From Helicobacter pylori (lineage in GTDB: Bacteria; Campylobacterota; Campylobacteria; Campylobacterales; Helicobacteraceae), in assembly GCF_001653455.1 (NCBI RefSeq), contig NZ_CP011486.1, forward strand, positions 558,001 through 622,000: a stretch of DNA of 64,000 nucleotides, in the 5' to 3' direction. A program made the position numbers and the translations under genes. This document shows, piece by piece, positions 1 through 8,739 of the stretch. Every line of letters begins with the position of its first letter. Within the stretch, counting starts at the first letter, position 1. The notes under the pieces were generated by a model. The model was not told where the DNA came from, ran no database searches, and saw only the letters and a program-made list of their open reading frames with translations.

Positions 1-237
1 AATGAATCGTGGGGGGATTTCTTCAAAACGCGCGTAAAAACGGAATTCTTTGTCATAAATATTGGCAATCAATCGCCCTTTTCGGTCTAAAATTTGTGAA
101 GCAACGCTCGGATGATAATCTTTAATCTTGGCAATATCTTTATCCGTATTCACCCAAACTTGAGCGACAAGAATGGCTAATAACCCTATAATAATTAAAA
201 ATAAAACGATAAAACCATAAAAAATCTTTTTTAGCAT
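1..237 (-). CDS. pbp1A: Penicillin-binding protein 1A, N-terminal part only
   Basis: Partial gene running off the left edge; only the first 79 codons are present and all are open. The protein starts MLKKIFYGFIVLF, a single signal-anchor helix at about residues 5-27, followed by the start of a periplasmic domain with the stretch QILDRKGRLIANIYD. This pattern is typical of class A PBP N termini just before the glycosyltransferase domain, which polymerises peptidoglycan in the periplasm. The ATG directly abuts the TAA stop of bioF, so translation is probably coupled. In H. pylori this gene is the main site of amoxicillin-resistance substitutions, but those lie in the transpeptidase part outside the window. 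Confidence 0.8.
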   Translation of the reverse strand, partial: MLKKIFYGFIVLFLIIIGLLAILVAQVWVNTDKDIAKIKDYHPSVASQILDRKGRLIANIYDKEFRFYARFEEIPPRFI

Positions 238-1359
238 TTAACCACTTTTAAAAGGAGATTGTATTTTAGAATAATTTAAAAGGGTGTTTGCAAGCTCTTT
301 GGTGTCTTCTAGGCTGTTTTTAAGAGATAAAGAGACGCGCAAAAGAGGTTTAGAAACCGTAGGAGGGCGGATAGCTCCCACTAAAAACCCTTTTTCTTTC
401 AAAAAATGATGGGCGTTTAAAAGAGCGGGATTGTTTTCAAATTCTAAAGTAAAAAATCCTGCGAGCGTTCTAACGCCTAAGGTTTCAAAAATAATCTGTT
501 GGTGTTGATTGAGCTTTGTTTTCAACTCTTTTTTTTGCACAATAAAGTATTCTAAATGGGCTAAAGTCAAAGCGGTGTCTAACAAGCTCAAAGCGGTGGT
601 GTAAATCACGCTTTTGGCGCGATTGATTAAAAACTCTACCACTTGTAAGGGGGCTAAAATACACGCCCCATAGCTTGCAAGCGCTTTAGAGAAAGTGCTG
701 AGTTTGATAATCTTTTCTTTTTCTTTGATGCGATGATATTCTAAAAAGCCTAGTAAATTTTCGCCGATAGTCCCAAAACTATGGGCTTCATCTACGATTA
801 AAAAAGCGTTAGGGATTTCTTGAATGATTTCATAAAAATCATAAGGGGCGATGCTTGCATCCATAGAATAAACCCCCTCAATGGCTATGAATTTGAGTTT
901 GTTTTTAGGGGCGTTAAAGAGTTTTTGTTTCAAATCTTTAGCGTCATTGTGCGAGAAAAAAACCACTTGGTTAGGTTTGGCTTTGGCGCTAAAAATCCCG
1001 CTTGCATGGTAGTGTTCGTCCATAAACAAGAGAGCGTTTTTGACTAAAAGAGTGTCTATTAAAGCCAGATTGCCTAAAAAACCACTCCCCACTAAAAGAG
1101 CGCTTTCAAACCCTAGCAAAGCGGCTAATTGGTTTTCTAATTGTGCATGCAAAGGGTGGTAGCCATTCACGAGCATGGAAGCTTTGGGGGAATGAGTGTC
1201 AAAGAATTGGAGCTTATTAAAAGCGTTTTGAAGCAAATCCTTTTTAACGCTCAAGCCCAAATAATCATTAGAAGCGTAATCCCTTAATAAAGGGTCAAAC
1301 AACTCTCTTTTGCGGTATCGTTTGGCATGGTGTAAGGCTTCTAAAGATTTAGAAAACAT
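238..1359 (-). CDS. bioF: 8-amino-7-oxononanoate synthase (KAPA synthase) family, PLP enzyme
   Basis: 373 residues, full length for the alpha-oxoamine synthase family. BioF condenses pimeloyl-ACP (or -CoA) with L-alanine in biotin synthesis; the close relative Kbl (2-amino-3-ketobutyrate CoA ligase) cannot be excluded from sequence alone. Visible family marks are the glycine-rich LLVGSGFLGN at about residue 90, the cofactor aspartate-histidine motif VDEAHSFG at about 190, and the PLP-lysine motif STFSKALASYG near residue 223. It starts with ATG and lies 22 bases downstream of tlpD on the same strand; its stop touches the pbp1A start, so it sits inside a tlpD-bioF-pbp1A transcription unit. Confidence 0.85.
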   Translation of the reverse strand: MFSKSLEALHHAKRYRKRELFDPLLRDYASNDYLGLSVKKDLLQNAFNKLQFFDTHSPKASMLVNGYHPLHAQLENQLAALLGFESALLVGSGFLGNLALIDTLLVKNALLFMDEHYHASGIFSAKAKPNQVVFFSHNDAKDLKQKLFNAPKNKLKFIAIEGVYSMDASIAPYDFYEIIQEIPNAFLIVDEAHSFGTIGENLLGFLEYHRIKEKEKIIKLSTFSKALASYGACILAPLQVVEFLINRAKSVIYTTALSLLDTALTLAHLEYFIVQKKELKTKLNQHQQIIFETLGVRTLAGFFTLEFENNPALLNAHHFLKEKGFLVGAIRPPTVSKPLLRVSLSLKNSLEDTKELANTLLNYSKIQSPFKSG

Positions 1360-1381
1360 GAAAACACTTTATGCACTTCAA

Positions 1382-2683
1382 TCATTCGCCTTTTTGAATT
1401 TTTTCAATGATTTTATTGAGTTCGTCTTGTTTTTCATAAAACATCTTATCAATATTTTCTTTAACATGTTTAGCGCTATCTTCCATTAAATGCACTTTAT
1501 GTTCTAGATATTTTGAATCGGTAATGTGATCTTCTTGAACGGCTTTAACCAAATCATTGGCTTCAGCATGCACGCTCGCATGGTGGCTTTCTAAAGCTCT
1601 ATAGCCTGAAGTGTTAGAAAAATTCTCTTTGCCTGCACCCTCATAATACCATTTTCCTAAGCGGCAATTCTTATGGCTGGTAATATCAAAGGAATTAAGA
1701 CCAAAGACCATGCCATAAAGATTGTTTTTAAAGACCACATGATCGAGTTTAGCTAGACCGCAAAACACTCGGTTATTGATGTTATAGATGGTGTATTTTG
1801 CGGCTTGCGCGACAATCATGTTGTTTTTTACGGTGGATTTCAATTCTTCCACATCGCCCTTAATAGATCCTACAATGGAGTTAATATCGTGGGTGTTGGT
1901 TTGAATATCGTTCGCTTCTTGTTGCATGCTTTTAACGACAACAGCGATTTCTTTAGTGGCTTTTTGGGTTTTTTCAGCGAGCTTTCTCACCTCATCAGCC
2001 ACCACCGCAAACCCTCTCCCATGCTCGCCCGCTCGTGCGGCCTCAATAGCGGCGTTTAGGGCTAAGAGATTGGTTTGCTCTGCAATATCATCAATCAAAG
2101 AAATGACCTGAGTGATTTCGTTGCTCCGTTGGTTTAGGGAGTCCGCTAGCGAAGTGGCGTTTTGCATCTTGTCATAAAGCGATTCAATGTCTTGGCTTGT
2201 TTTATTAACAGTTCCTAATCCTTCAGCAGAATGCGCTTCGCCATTTTTAGCCGCATTGAGCAACAAGCCTGTTTCTTGATGGAAATATTGCATGCTTTCT
2301 TGCGCGTTCTCCAATCCCTCTTTTAAGCTCGAGCAAAAAGTCTTAAACAAATCGCTTTTATGGTATTCCCCAACACAACCTGTTTTTTTAGCCAATGAAT
2401 AATACTGCACGCCATCAATATTTTGGCTCTTTAAAGAATAAGAAACCCCTTGCAAATCAACGCTCTCTGCATTTTCTTTAAAATGCATGCTTTGCTCTTC
2501 TAAATTGTTCAAACTTGCAAGACTCCCGCTCTTAAAAACCACTTTATTGTTTTTAATACCTACAAAACCTTCATGCAAGCACAGATTCAAAAGGCTTTGA
2601 TAGAGATTGACTTCTTTTTTTAACTCCGCAATCTCAGAATCTTTTTGATTGATTTGGAGTTGCAATTGCTTATTCCCAAACAT
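1382..2683 (-). CDS. tlpD: Soluble methyl-accepting chemotaxis protein TlpD
   Basis: 433 residues with no membrane segment, so a cytoplasmic chemoreceptor. The start carries a short coiled coil (residues 5-30). The centre holds the conserved MCP hairpin tip, including [19 protein letters not shown] near residues 195-215, which contacts CheA and CheW/CheV. The C terminus (about 310-400) is a zinc-binding CZB domain with the pattern His, [10 protein letters not shown] and two later His residues (ESHHASVH). In H. pylori TlpD mediates energy and oxidative-stress taxis. Older annotations call it a haemolysin secretion protein (hylB), which the domain content does not support. The ATG has an AGGGAT-like ribosome site, and a strong TATAAT lies about 36 bases upstream. 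Confidence 0.93.
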   Translation of the reverse strand: MFGNKQLQLQINQKDSEIAELKKEVNLYQSLLNLCLHEGFVGIKNNKVVFKSGSLASLNNLEEQSMHFKENAESVDLQGVSYSLKSQNIDGVQYYSLAKKTGCVGEYHKSDLFKTFCSSLKEGLENAQESMQYFHQETGLLLNAAKNGEAHSAEGLGTVNKTSQDIESLYDKMQNATSLADSLNQRSNEITQVISLIDDIAEQTNLLALNAAIEAARAGEHGRGFAVVADEVRKLAEKTQKATKEIAVVVKSMQQEANDIQTNTHDINSIVGSIKGDVEELKSTVKNNMIVAQAAKYTIYNINNRVFCGLAKLDHVVFKNNLYGMVFGLNSFDITSHKNCRLGKWYYEGAGKENFSNTSGYRALESHHASVHAEANDLVKAVQEDHITDSKYLEHKVHLMEDSAKHVKENIDKMFYEKQDELNKIIEKIQKGE

Positions 2684-2718
2684 GGTGGTATCCCTTATTT
2701 AAATTTGATTCTTTTGAG

Positions 2719-2724
2719 ATTATA
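2719..2724 (-). promoter_or_regulatory. Extended -10 box of tlpD promoter
   Basis: On the minus strand the sequence reads TTTAGGTATAAT, a perfect sigma-80 -10 hexamer, followed by about 36 bases of leader before the tlpD ATG. No clear -35 box is seen, as is usual in this species. The same 12 bases occur at two other promoters in the window (4587-4592 minus and 58325-58330 plus). Confidence 0.7.
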
Positions 2725-2785
2725 CCTAAAAATAACCAAACATTTTTTGAAATAGCGTTTAAAATCAAGGAAGCACTCAATCGCT

Positions 2786-4555
2786 TTAGTATTGTTGCTT
2801 CAAAAACAATTCATAAAATAATCCCTGTTTTTTCATAAGGGTTTCAAAGTTGCCTTGTTCTATCAGTCTGCCTTGATCTAACACAATAATTTCATCAGCC
2901 TGTTTGACGCTACCCATGCGGTGTGTAATGATTAAAGCCATCTTAGATTGCGATTTTTTAAAAATAAAATCCAAAAACTCTTTTTCTATAATGGGGTCAA
3001 TAGTACTGCTTGGCTCATCTAAAACAACACAATGACTTGGTTTTAAAAAGGCTCTTATAGTGGCTATGCGTTGCTTTTGACCCAGAGAAAAATCTATCCC
3101 ATTATACTGTGTTCCAAATAATGCGTTGCTATAATCATTAAGACAATTTTGAAAATTTTCATCAAAAGATTTTAGCATTTCTCTCTTTTGCTTTAATTGC
3201 TCTCTTGTGGGGTTGTTTTGCATGAAAAGATTATCATCAATGCTATACCCAGCATAAAGAGAAAAATCTTGGAATATGGCACTCATTTGTTGGTGGTAGC
3301 TGTTTAGCTCTAAATCCTGTAACGAGTATTTGTTATTGATAATAATTTGACCTGAATTTGGGATATAAAACCCTAGCAATAATTTAATCAGCGTGGTTTT
3401 TCCGCTAGCATTCTTGCCGACTAGTGCATAAATTTTATCAGAGTGTAAAGAGAGATTAAAGTTTTCAAAAATAAGTTTTGAATTAGGATAAGAGAAACTA
3501 ATATTTTCAAATGTAATGCTATGGATTTTTTCTTCTAATTTGATTTGTGTTTCTGGTTTTGGCATTTTGTAATCTAAAATACAGAAATAATTTTCAAAGT
3601 ATTTATTGATAGCAAAAAACCACTTTCCATAAAATGATAAATCTTGTAGTTGCTGTTGGGTAGAGCTAAATGCTTGGATATACCCAGCAATTGCTCCCAC
3701 ACCAATTAATTTTGAAAGGATAATAAAAACCATTAGAAAAAATAGTGCGATACTTAGAGTAGTGATTAAAATATCAGCATATATGGTAAGCATTAAGTTT
3801 TTTTGGGCGATTTTCACAAAATGATTGATATATAATTCTTTGTTTTCAATAAATTTATGATGAAAATTTAGCATGAAGTTAAATAATAGGTTGTCCTTGT
3901 TCTTTTGGTTATCTAGTCCAGAATATAGATAATTTTGTATGCTCTCTTTTTTGTCTTGAAGCTTATCTATGGAAGCACTATGTTTTTTTGCTATATGGTT
4001 GGAGATGAAAATACAAGGCACTGTTGCAAAAATCATTATAAAGGGTAGATAAATACTAATAGAAAATAATATACCAAATAGACTAATAAGCCCTATAATG
4101 CGTTGCAAGTTAAAAAATAGATTACTGACATAATTTAGGGGGCGGATGTGCAGTCCATTATGGATAGTGTTAAGCTTGATAGTATGGTCTTTATCCTCAA
4201 AAAAACTTAGATTTTTAACCTGTGTGAGTTTATTGGCAAGCTGAGTGATGATGCTTATAGAAAATTGTTCGGCAATAATGGTTTGCAAGCTTGATAAAAT
4301 TCCTGAGAACACATGCGTTAAAAACAGCAAGACTCCCCATAGTAGCAAAGTTGGTAACAGCAAGCTGTATTCAAAATGCGTATGATTTTGCAATAGGTCT
4401 ACCACAATATCAATCAATCTTATCATAACAAGAATATTTATAGATGGAATAATGCCGATAAATAGCACTGTAATTGATGCCAACACAACACATTTTGGTG
4501 AGCTTTTATAGAGTAAAACAAAAGTTCTTAATGGAATGTTTTTTATGGTATCCAT
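2786..4555 (-). CDS. ABC exporter, membrane domain fused to ATPase (SpaB/multidrug-like)
   Basis: A 589-residue half-transporter. The N-terminal two thirds holds about six hydrophobic helices of the exporter type. The C-terminal ATPase carries Walker A (LVGKNASGKTTL, about residue 380), signature SLGQKQR (about 490) and Walker B CVVLDEPSSTIDP (about 510), then the H-loop THRMGS. The frame is open to an upstream ATG at 4603, but a perfect TATAAT (4587-4592) falls inside that extension, so I start at the ATG at 4555 (MDTIKNIPLR); neither start has a good ribosome site. The gene is AT-rich compared with its neighbours. It is annotated in H. pylori as a multidrug resistance protein (spaB); the substrate is unknown. 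It is divergent from flaA and 102 bases upstream of tlpD. Confidence 0.8.
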   Translation of the reverse strand: MDTIKNIPLRTFVLLYKSSPKCVVLASITVLFIGIIPSINILVMIRLIDIVVDLLQNHTHFEYSLLLPTLLLWGVLLFLTHVFSGILSSLQTIIAEQFSISIITQLANKLTQVKNLSFFEDKDHTIKLNTIHNGLHIRPLNYVSNLFFNLQRIIGLISLFGILFSISIYLPFIMIFATVPCIFISNHIAKKHSASIDKLQDKKESIQNYLYSGLDNQKNKDNLLFNFMLNFHHKFIENKELYINHFVKIAQKNLMLTIYADILITTLSIALFFLMVFIILSKLIGVGAIAGYIQAFSSTQQQLQDLSFYGKWFFAINKYFENYFCILDYKMPKPETQIKLEEKIHSITFENISFSYPNSKLIFENFNLSLHSDKIYALVGKNASGKTTLIKLLLGFYIPNSGQIIINNKYSLQDLELNSYHQQMSAIFQDFSLYAGYSIDDNLFMQNNPTREQLKQKREMLKSFDENFQNCLNDYSNALFGTQYNGIDFSLGQKQRIATIRAFLKPSHCVVLDEPSSTIDPIIEKEFLDFIFKKSQSKMALIITHRMGSVKQADEIIVLDQGRLIEQGNFETLMKKQGLFYELFLKQQY

Positions 4556-4586
4556 TGCAATCAGATTTACATGTGAATTTTCTTTA

Positions 4587-4592
4587 ATTATA
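4587..4592 (-). promoter_or_regulatory. Extended -10 box of the ABC exporter gene
   Basis: The minus strand reads TTTAGGTATAAT. It lies inside the first codons of the longest open frame, which argues for translation starting at the ATG at 4555, giving a leader of about 24 bases. Confidence 0.5.
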
Positions 4593-4631
4593 CCTAAACT
4601 CATACTTTTTCAATTTTTATTTTCAAAGCTC

Positions 4632-4656
4632 TTTAAGATTTTAAACTTTAACCGAT
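4632..4656 (+). promoter_or_regulatory. Sigma-28 (FliA) promoter of flaA
   Basis: A TTTAAG element at 4632-4637 and CCGAT at 4652-4656, 14 bases apart, resemble the flagellar class 3 consensus TAAA-N15-GCCGATAA. It lies about 58 bases upstream of the flaA ATG, which is preceded by the ribosome site AAGGAG at 4700-4705. FliA control with FlgM as anti-sigma factor is established for flaA in H. pylori. Confidence 0.75.
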
Positions 4657-4714
4657 TATAGTTCCAACCAAAAGCAAGGATGCCTTTGGGTTTTTATAAC
4701 AAGGAGTTACAACA

Positions 4715-6247
4715 ATGGCTTTTCAGGTCAATACAAATATCAATGCGATGAATGCGCATGTGCAATCCGCACTCACTCAAAATGCGCTTAAAACTTCATT
4801 GGAGAGATTGAGTTCAGGTTTAAGGATTAACAAAGCGGCTGATGACGCATCAGGCATGACGGTGGCGGATTCTTTGCGTTCACAAGCGAGCAGTTTGGGT
4901 CAAGCGATTGCCAACACCAATGACGGCATGGGGATTATCCAAGTTGCAGATAAGGCTATGGATGAGCAGTTAAAAATCTTAGACACCGTTAAGGTTAAAG
5001 CGACTCAAGCGGCTCAAGATGGGCAGACTACAGAGTCTCGTAAAGCGATCCAATCAGACATCGTTCGCTTGATCCAAGGTTTGGATAATATCGGTAATAC
5101 GACTACTTATAATGGGCAAGCGTTATTGTCTGGTCAATTCACCAACAAAGAATTCCAAGTAGGGGCTTATTCTAACCAAAGCATTAAAGCTTCTATCGGC
5201 TCTACCACTTCAGATAAAATCGGTCAAGTTCGTATCGCTACAGGTGCGTTAATCACGGCTTCTGGGGATATTAGCTTAACTTTCAAACAAGTGGATGGCG
5301 TGAATGATGTAACTTTAGAGAGCGTGAAAATCTCTAGTTCAGCAGGCACAGGGATTGGCGTGTTAGCAGAAGTGATCAACAAAAACTCTAACCAAACAGG
5401 GGTTAAAGCTTATGCGAATGTCATCACTACGAGCGATGTGGCGGTCCAATCAGGAAATTTGAGTAATTTAACCTTAAACGGGATCCATTTGGGTAATATC
5501 GCAGACATTAAGAAAAACGACTCAGACGGAAGGTTAGTCGCAGCGATCAATGCGGTTACTTCAGAAACCGGCGTGGAAGCTTATACCGATCAAAACGGGC
5601 GCTTGAATTTGCGCAGTTTAGATGGTCGTGGGATTGAAATCAAAACCGATAGCACTGATGGTGTGCCTAGCGCTTTAACGATGGTCAATGGCGGCCAGGA
5701 TTTAACAAAAGGCTCTACTAACTACGGAAGGCTTTCTCTCACACGCTTAGACGCTAAGAGCATTAATGTCGTTTCGGCTTCTGACTCTCAGCATTTAGGT
5801 TTCACAGCGATTGGTTTTGGGGAATCTCAAGTGGCAGAAACCACGGTCAATTTGCGCGATGTTACTGGGAATTTTAACGCTAATGTCAAATCAGCTAGTG
5901 GTGCGAACTACAATGCAGTAATCGCTAGTGGCAATCAAAGCTTAGGAGCTGGGGTAACCACTTTAAGAGGCGCGATGGTGGTGATTGATATTGCGGAATC
6001 GGCGATGAAAATGTTGGATAAAGTCCGCTCTGATTTAGGTTCTGTGCAAAATCAAATGATTAGTACCGTGAATAACATCAGCATCACTCAAGTGAATGTC
6101 AAAGCGGCTGAATCTCAAATCAGGGATGTGGATTTTGCTGAAGAGAGCGCGAATTTCAATAAAAACAACATTTTGGCGCAATCAGGCAGCTATGCAATGA
6201 GTCAAGCCAATACCGTTCAACAAAACATCTTAAGGCTTTTAACTTAG
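4715..6247 (+). CDS. flaA: Major flagellin FlaA
   Basis: 510 residues, the standard length. The conserved N-terminal D0/D1 region (residues 1-140) includes [19 protein letters not shown]. The C-terminal D1/D0 region (about 420-510) includes [14 protein letters not shown] and ends QQNILRLLT, as in flagellins packed into the filament core. The variable centre (about 175-380) is surface exposed. The N-terminal core differs from the TLR5-stimulating sequence of enterobacteria, which is established for epsilonproteobacterial flagellins. It is exported by the flagellar type III apparatus and, in H. pylori, glycosylated with pseudaminic acid. It is transcribed alone from a sigma-28 promoter and closed by a strong terminator. 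Confidence 0.98.
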   Translation: MAFQVNTNINAMNAHVQSALTQNALKTSLERLSSGLRINKAADDASGMTVADSLRSQASSLGQAIANTNDGMGIIQVADKAMDEQLKILDTVKVKATQAAQDGQTTESRKAIQSDIVRLIQGLDNIGNTTTYNGQALLSGQFTNKEFQVGAYSNQSIKASIGSTTSDKIGQVRIATGALITASGDISLTFKQVDGVNDVTLESVKISSSAGTGIGVLAEVINKNSNQTGVKAYANVITTSDVAVQSGNLSNLTLNGIHLGNIADIKKNDSDGRLVAAINAVTSETGVEAYTDQNGRLNLRSLDGRGIEIKTDSTDGVPSALTMVNGGQDLTKGSTNYGRLSLTRLDAKSINVVSASDSQHLGFTAIGFGESQVAETTVNLRDVTGNFNANVKSASGANYNAVIASGNQSLGAGVTTLRGAMVVIDIAESAMKMLDKVRSDLGSVQNQMISTVNNISITQVNVKAAESQIRDVDFAEESANFNKNNILAQSGSYAMSQANTVQQNILRLLT

Positions 6248-6284
6248 TTTTAAGAAAGGTGTTTGTGTAAGGTGTCTGTATGGG

Positions 6285-6311
6285 GCTAACGCTTTAAGCG
6301 TTGGCTTTTTT
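6285..6311 (+). terminator. Rho-independent terminator of flaA
   Basis: An 8-base-pair stem (6285-6292 with 6298-6305, one G-T pair) and a 5-base loop are followed directly by six T residues at 6306-6311. It sits 38 bases after the flaA stop and just before the magIII start. Confidence 0.85.
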
Positions 6312-6375
6312 GCTTTCATTTTCACTTCTTTTTTATAAAATACTCTTTTATTTCTTTTCATTACAGGCGGTTATT

Positions 6376-7032
6376 GTGTTAGATAGTTTTGAAATTTTAA
6401 AGGCTTTAAAGGGTTTGGATCTATTGAAAAACGCTCCTAGTTGGTGGTGGCCAAACGCGCTTAAATTTGAAGCTTTATTAGGGGCGATTTTAACGCAAAA
6501 CACTAAATTTGAAGCCGTTTCAAAATCGTTGGAAAATCTAAAAAACGCTTTCATTTTAGAGAGCGATGATGAGATCAATCTTAAAAAAATCGCTTCTATA
6601 GAGTTTTCAAAGCTTGCGGAATGTGTCCGCCCTAGCGGGTTTTATAACCAAAAAGCCAAACGCATGATTATTTTAAGCGGAAACATTTTAAAAGACTTTG
6701 GAAGTTTTGAAAATTTTAAACAAGAAGTTACCAGAGAATGGCTTTTAGATCAAAAAGGCATTGGCAAAGAAAGTGCAGATGCGATTTTGTGCTATGCGTG
6801 CGCTAAAGAAGTGATGGTGGTGGATAAATACAGCTATCTTTTTTTAAAAAAATTAGGCATAGAGATCGAAGATTATGACGAATTGCAAAATTTTTTTGAA
6901 AAAGGCATTCAAGAGAATTTAAATCCCGCTTTAGCGCTTTATGAAAACAGCATTTCTTTAGCGCAACTTTATGCGAGATTCCATGGAAAAATCGTGGAAT
7001 TTTCTAAGCAAAAATTGGAATTAAAGCTTTGA
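6376..7032 (+). CDS. magIII: 3-methyladenine DNA glycosylase III (endonuclease III superfamily)
   Basis: 218 residues from a GTG start. The longer open frame begins inside the flaA terminator, so the GTG at 6376, preceded by an AGG-type ribosome site, is preferred and gives the known MagIII length. The helix-hairpin-helix plus glycine/proline-aspartate region lies at about residues 130-155 (DQKGIGKESADAILCYA, then VVDKYSYLFLKK). The four-cysteine iron-sulphur loop of typical endonuclease III is absent, as expected for MagIII. It excises alkylated bases such as 3-methyladenine in base excision repair. Its stop overlaps the TTG start of the next gene. Confidence 0.9.
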   Translation: MLDSFEILKALKGLDLLKNAPSWWWPNALKFEALLGAILTQNTKFEAVSKSLENLKNAFILESDDEINLKKIASIEFSKLAECVRPSGFYNQKAKRMIILSGNILKDFGSFENFKQEVTREWLLDQKGIGKESADAILCYACAKEVMVVDKYSYLFLKKLGIEIEDYDELQNFFEKGIQENLNPALALYENSISLAQLYARFHGKIVEFSKQKLELKL

Positions 7033-7646
7033 TTTTTAGATTTTTTTACGCCTTCAGCCTTTTTTTAGGGGTTTTGTTAGCCAAAAAGGATTTAAATTTT
7101 TTTAAACCTTTAGAGCCTACTAAAAACTATTTTGGATCTTTTAAAATCGGCTATCTTTACCAGCATGCAAACACGATCAAAAGAGCCCCCATCCGCCTAA
7201 AAAACCGCCCTCCCCTTTTAATGGATAAAATTTATCATGACGCTTCTTTGGGTTTTGATGCAGGGTATCTTTTAAAAAAGAAAGTTTTGTTAGGGGGGTA
7301 TTTGGATGCAGGAATGGGCGGTTCGTATTTCATGAGCGCTGGATTAGTGGCTGGGGTTAGGCTTTTTAAGGGGTGGGTTATCCCTAAAATCGCATTAGGT
7401 TATCAGCTTCAAATTTTAGGGACTAAGATTGATAAGTATCAATTCAATATCCAATCAGCGGTAGGGAGTGTGGGCTTGTTTTTCAATGCGGCTAAAAATT
7501 TTGGCTTGAGCGTGGAAGCAAGGGGTGGCATTCCTTTTTATTTTATCCAAAGCAAATTTTCTAAAGCCTTTGGCACGCCACGATTGAATATCTATTCTGT
7601 TGGTATCACTTTCACTTTTTATGATCTTACTAGATTTTTAGGGTAA
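7029..7646 (+). CDS. Putative outer-membrane beta-barrel protein
   Basis: 205 residues from a TTG start that overlaps the magIII stop. The first 19 residues (MIFRFFYAFSLFLGVLLAK) look like a Sec signal peptide. The rest alternates hydrophobic and polar residues with glycine-rich turns (SLGFDAGYLL, GGYLDAGMGGSYFMSAG), as in small outer-membrane barrels, and the tail reads VGITFTFYDLTRFLG. It corresponds by position to a conserved H. pylori hypothetical (HP0603 place). No function is recognised. The overlap suggests translational coupling with the DNA glycosylase, though there is no obvious functional link. Confidence 0.75.
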   Translation: MIFRFFYAFSLFLGVLLAKKDLNFFKPLEPTKNYFGSFKIGYLYQHANTIKRAPIRLKNRPPLLMDKIYHDASLGFDAGYLLKKKVLLGGYLDAGMGGSYFMSAGLVAGVRLFKGWVIPKIALGYQLQILGTKIDKYQFNIQSAVGSVGLFFNAAKNFGLSVEARGGIPFYFIQSKFSKAFGTPRLNIYSVGITFTFYDLTRFLG

Positions 7647-7671
7647 AATACTCTTTTTAAAAATTATAAAG

Positions 7672-7677
7672 TATAAA
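7672..7677 (+). promoter_or_regulatory. Possible -10 box of hemE
   Basis: TATAAA in an AT-rich stretch about 33 bases upstream of the hemE ATG. A TAAAAT just after the previous stop (7644-7649) is an alternative. No -35 element is evident. Confidence 0.35.
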
Positions 7678-7710
7678 AACAACCATTAGACAAACTTTTA
7701 AGGATTGACG

Positions 7711-8730
7711 ATGATTTTTATTGATGCATGTTTTAAAAAAGAAACACCCTACACGCCCATTTGGATGATGAGGCAAGCGGGTCGTTATCTTAGCGAATAC
7801 CAAGAGAGCCGTAAAAAAGCGGGGAGTTTCTTGGAATTGTGTCAAAATAGCGATCTAGCCACAGAAGTAACTTTACAGCCGGTAGAGATTTTGGGCGTGG
7901 ATGCAGCTATTTTGTTTAGCGATATTTTGGTAGTGCCTTTGGAAATGGGCTTAGATTTGGAATTTATCCCTAAAAAGGGGCCGCATTTTTTAGAGACGAT
8001 TACGGATCTAAAAAGCGTGAATAGCCTTAAAGTTGGGGCGTATAAGCGGCTGAATTATGTCTATGATACGATTTCTCAAACGCGCCAAAAACTTTCTAAA
8101 GAGAAAGCACTGATCGGCTTTTGCGGGTCGCCTTGGACTTTGGCGACTTACATGATAGAGGGCGAAGGGAGTAAATCGTATGCTAAAAGCAAGAAAATGC
8201 TCTATAGCGAGCCTGAAGTTTTGCATGCGCTTTTAGAAAAATTAAGCCTTGAATTGATAGAGTATTTGAGCCTTCAGATCCAAGCCGGGGTCAATGCGGT
8301 GATGGTTTTTGACTCATGGGCGAGTGCTTTAGAAAAAGAAGCTTATTTGAAATTCAGTTGGCATTATTTGAAAAAAATCTCCAAAGAGCTTAAAAAACGC
8401 TATGCACGCATTCCGGTTATCCTTTTCCCTAAAGGGGTTGGCGCTTATTTGGATAGCATAGATGGGGAATTTGATGTGTTTGGCGTGGATTGGGGCACGC
8501 CTTTAGAAATGGCAAAAAAGATTTTGGGCGATAAATATGTTTTGCAAGGGAATTTAGAACCCACTAGGCTTTATGATAAAAACGCTTTAGAAGAAGGCGT
8601 TGAAAAGATTCTAAAAATCATGGGCAATCAAGGGCATATTTTTAATCTAGGGCATGGGATGCTGCCGGATTTACCCAGAGAAAACGCCAAGTATTTAGTG
8701 CAATTAGTGCATACTAAAACCAAGCACTAG
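7711..8730 (+). CDS. hemE: Uroporphyrinogen decarboxylase
   Basis: 339 residues. HemE converts uroporphyrinogen III to coproporphyrinogen III in cytosolic heme synthesis. The family signature [15 protein letters not shown] is at about residues 16-30, the second signature [16 protein letters not shown] near 135-150, and a conserved VFDSWASAL near 195. A TTG two codons upstream is in frame, but AAGGA at 7699-7703 is well spaced for the ATG at 7711. Hef efflux genes follow nine bases after the stop, so hemE is probably the first gene of a hemE-hefABC transcript. Confidence 0.95.
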   Translation: MIFIDACFKKETPYTPIWMMRQAGRYLSEYQESRKKAGSFLELCQNSDLATEVTLQPVEILGVDAAILFSDILVVPLEMGLDLEFIPKKGPHFLETITDLKSVNSLKVGAYKRLNYVYDTISQTRQKLSKEKALIGFCGSPWTLATYMIEGEGSKSYAKSKKMLYSEPEVLHALLEKLSLELIEYLSLQIQAGVNAVMVFDSWASALEKEAYLKFSWHYLKKISKELKKRYARIPVILFPKGVGAYLDSIDGEFDVFGVDWGTPLEMAKKILGDKYVLQGNLEPTRLYDKNALEEGVEKILKIMGNQGHIFNLGHGMLPDLPRENAKYLVQLVHTKTKH

Positions 8731-8739
8731 GAGGGATTG

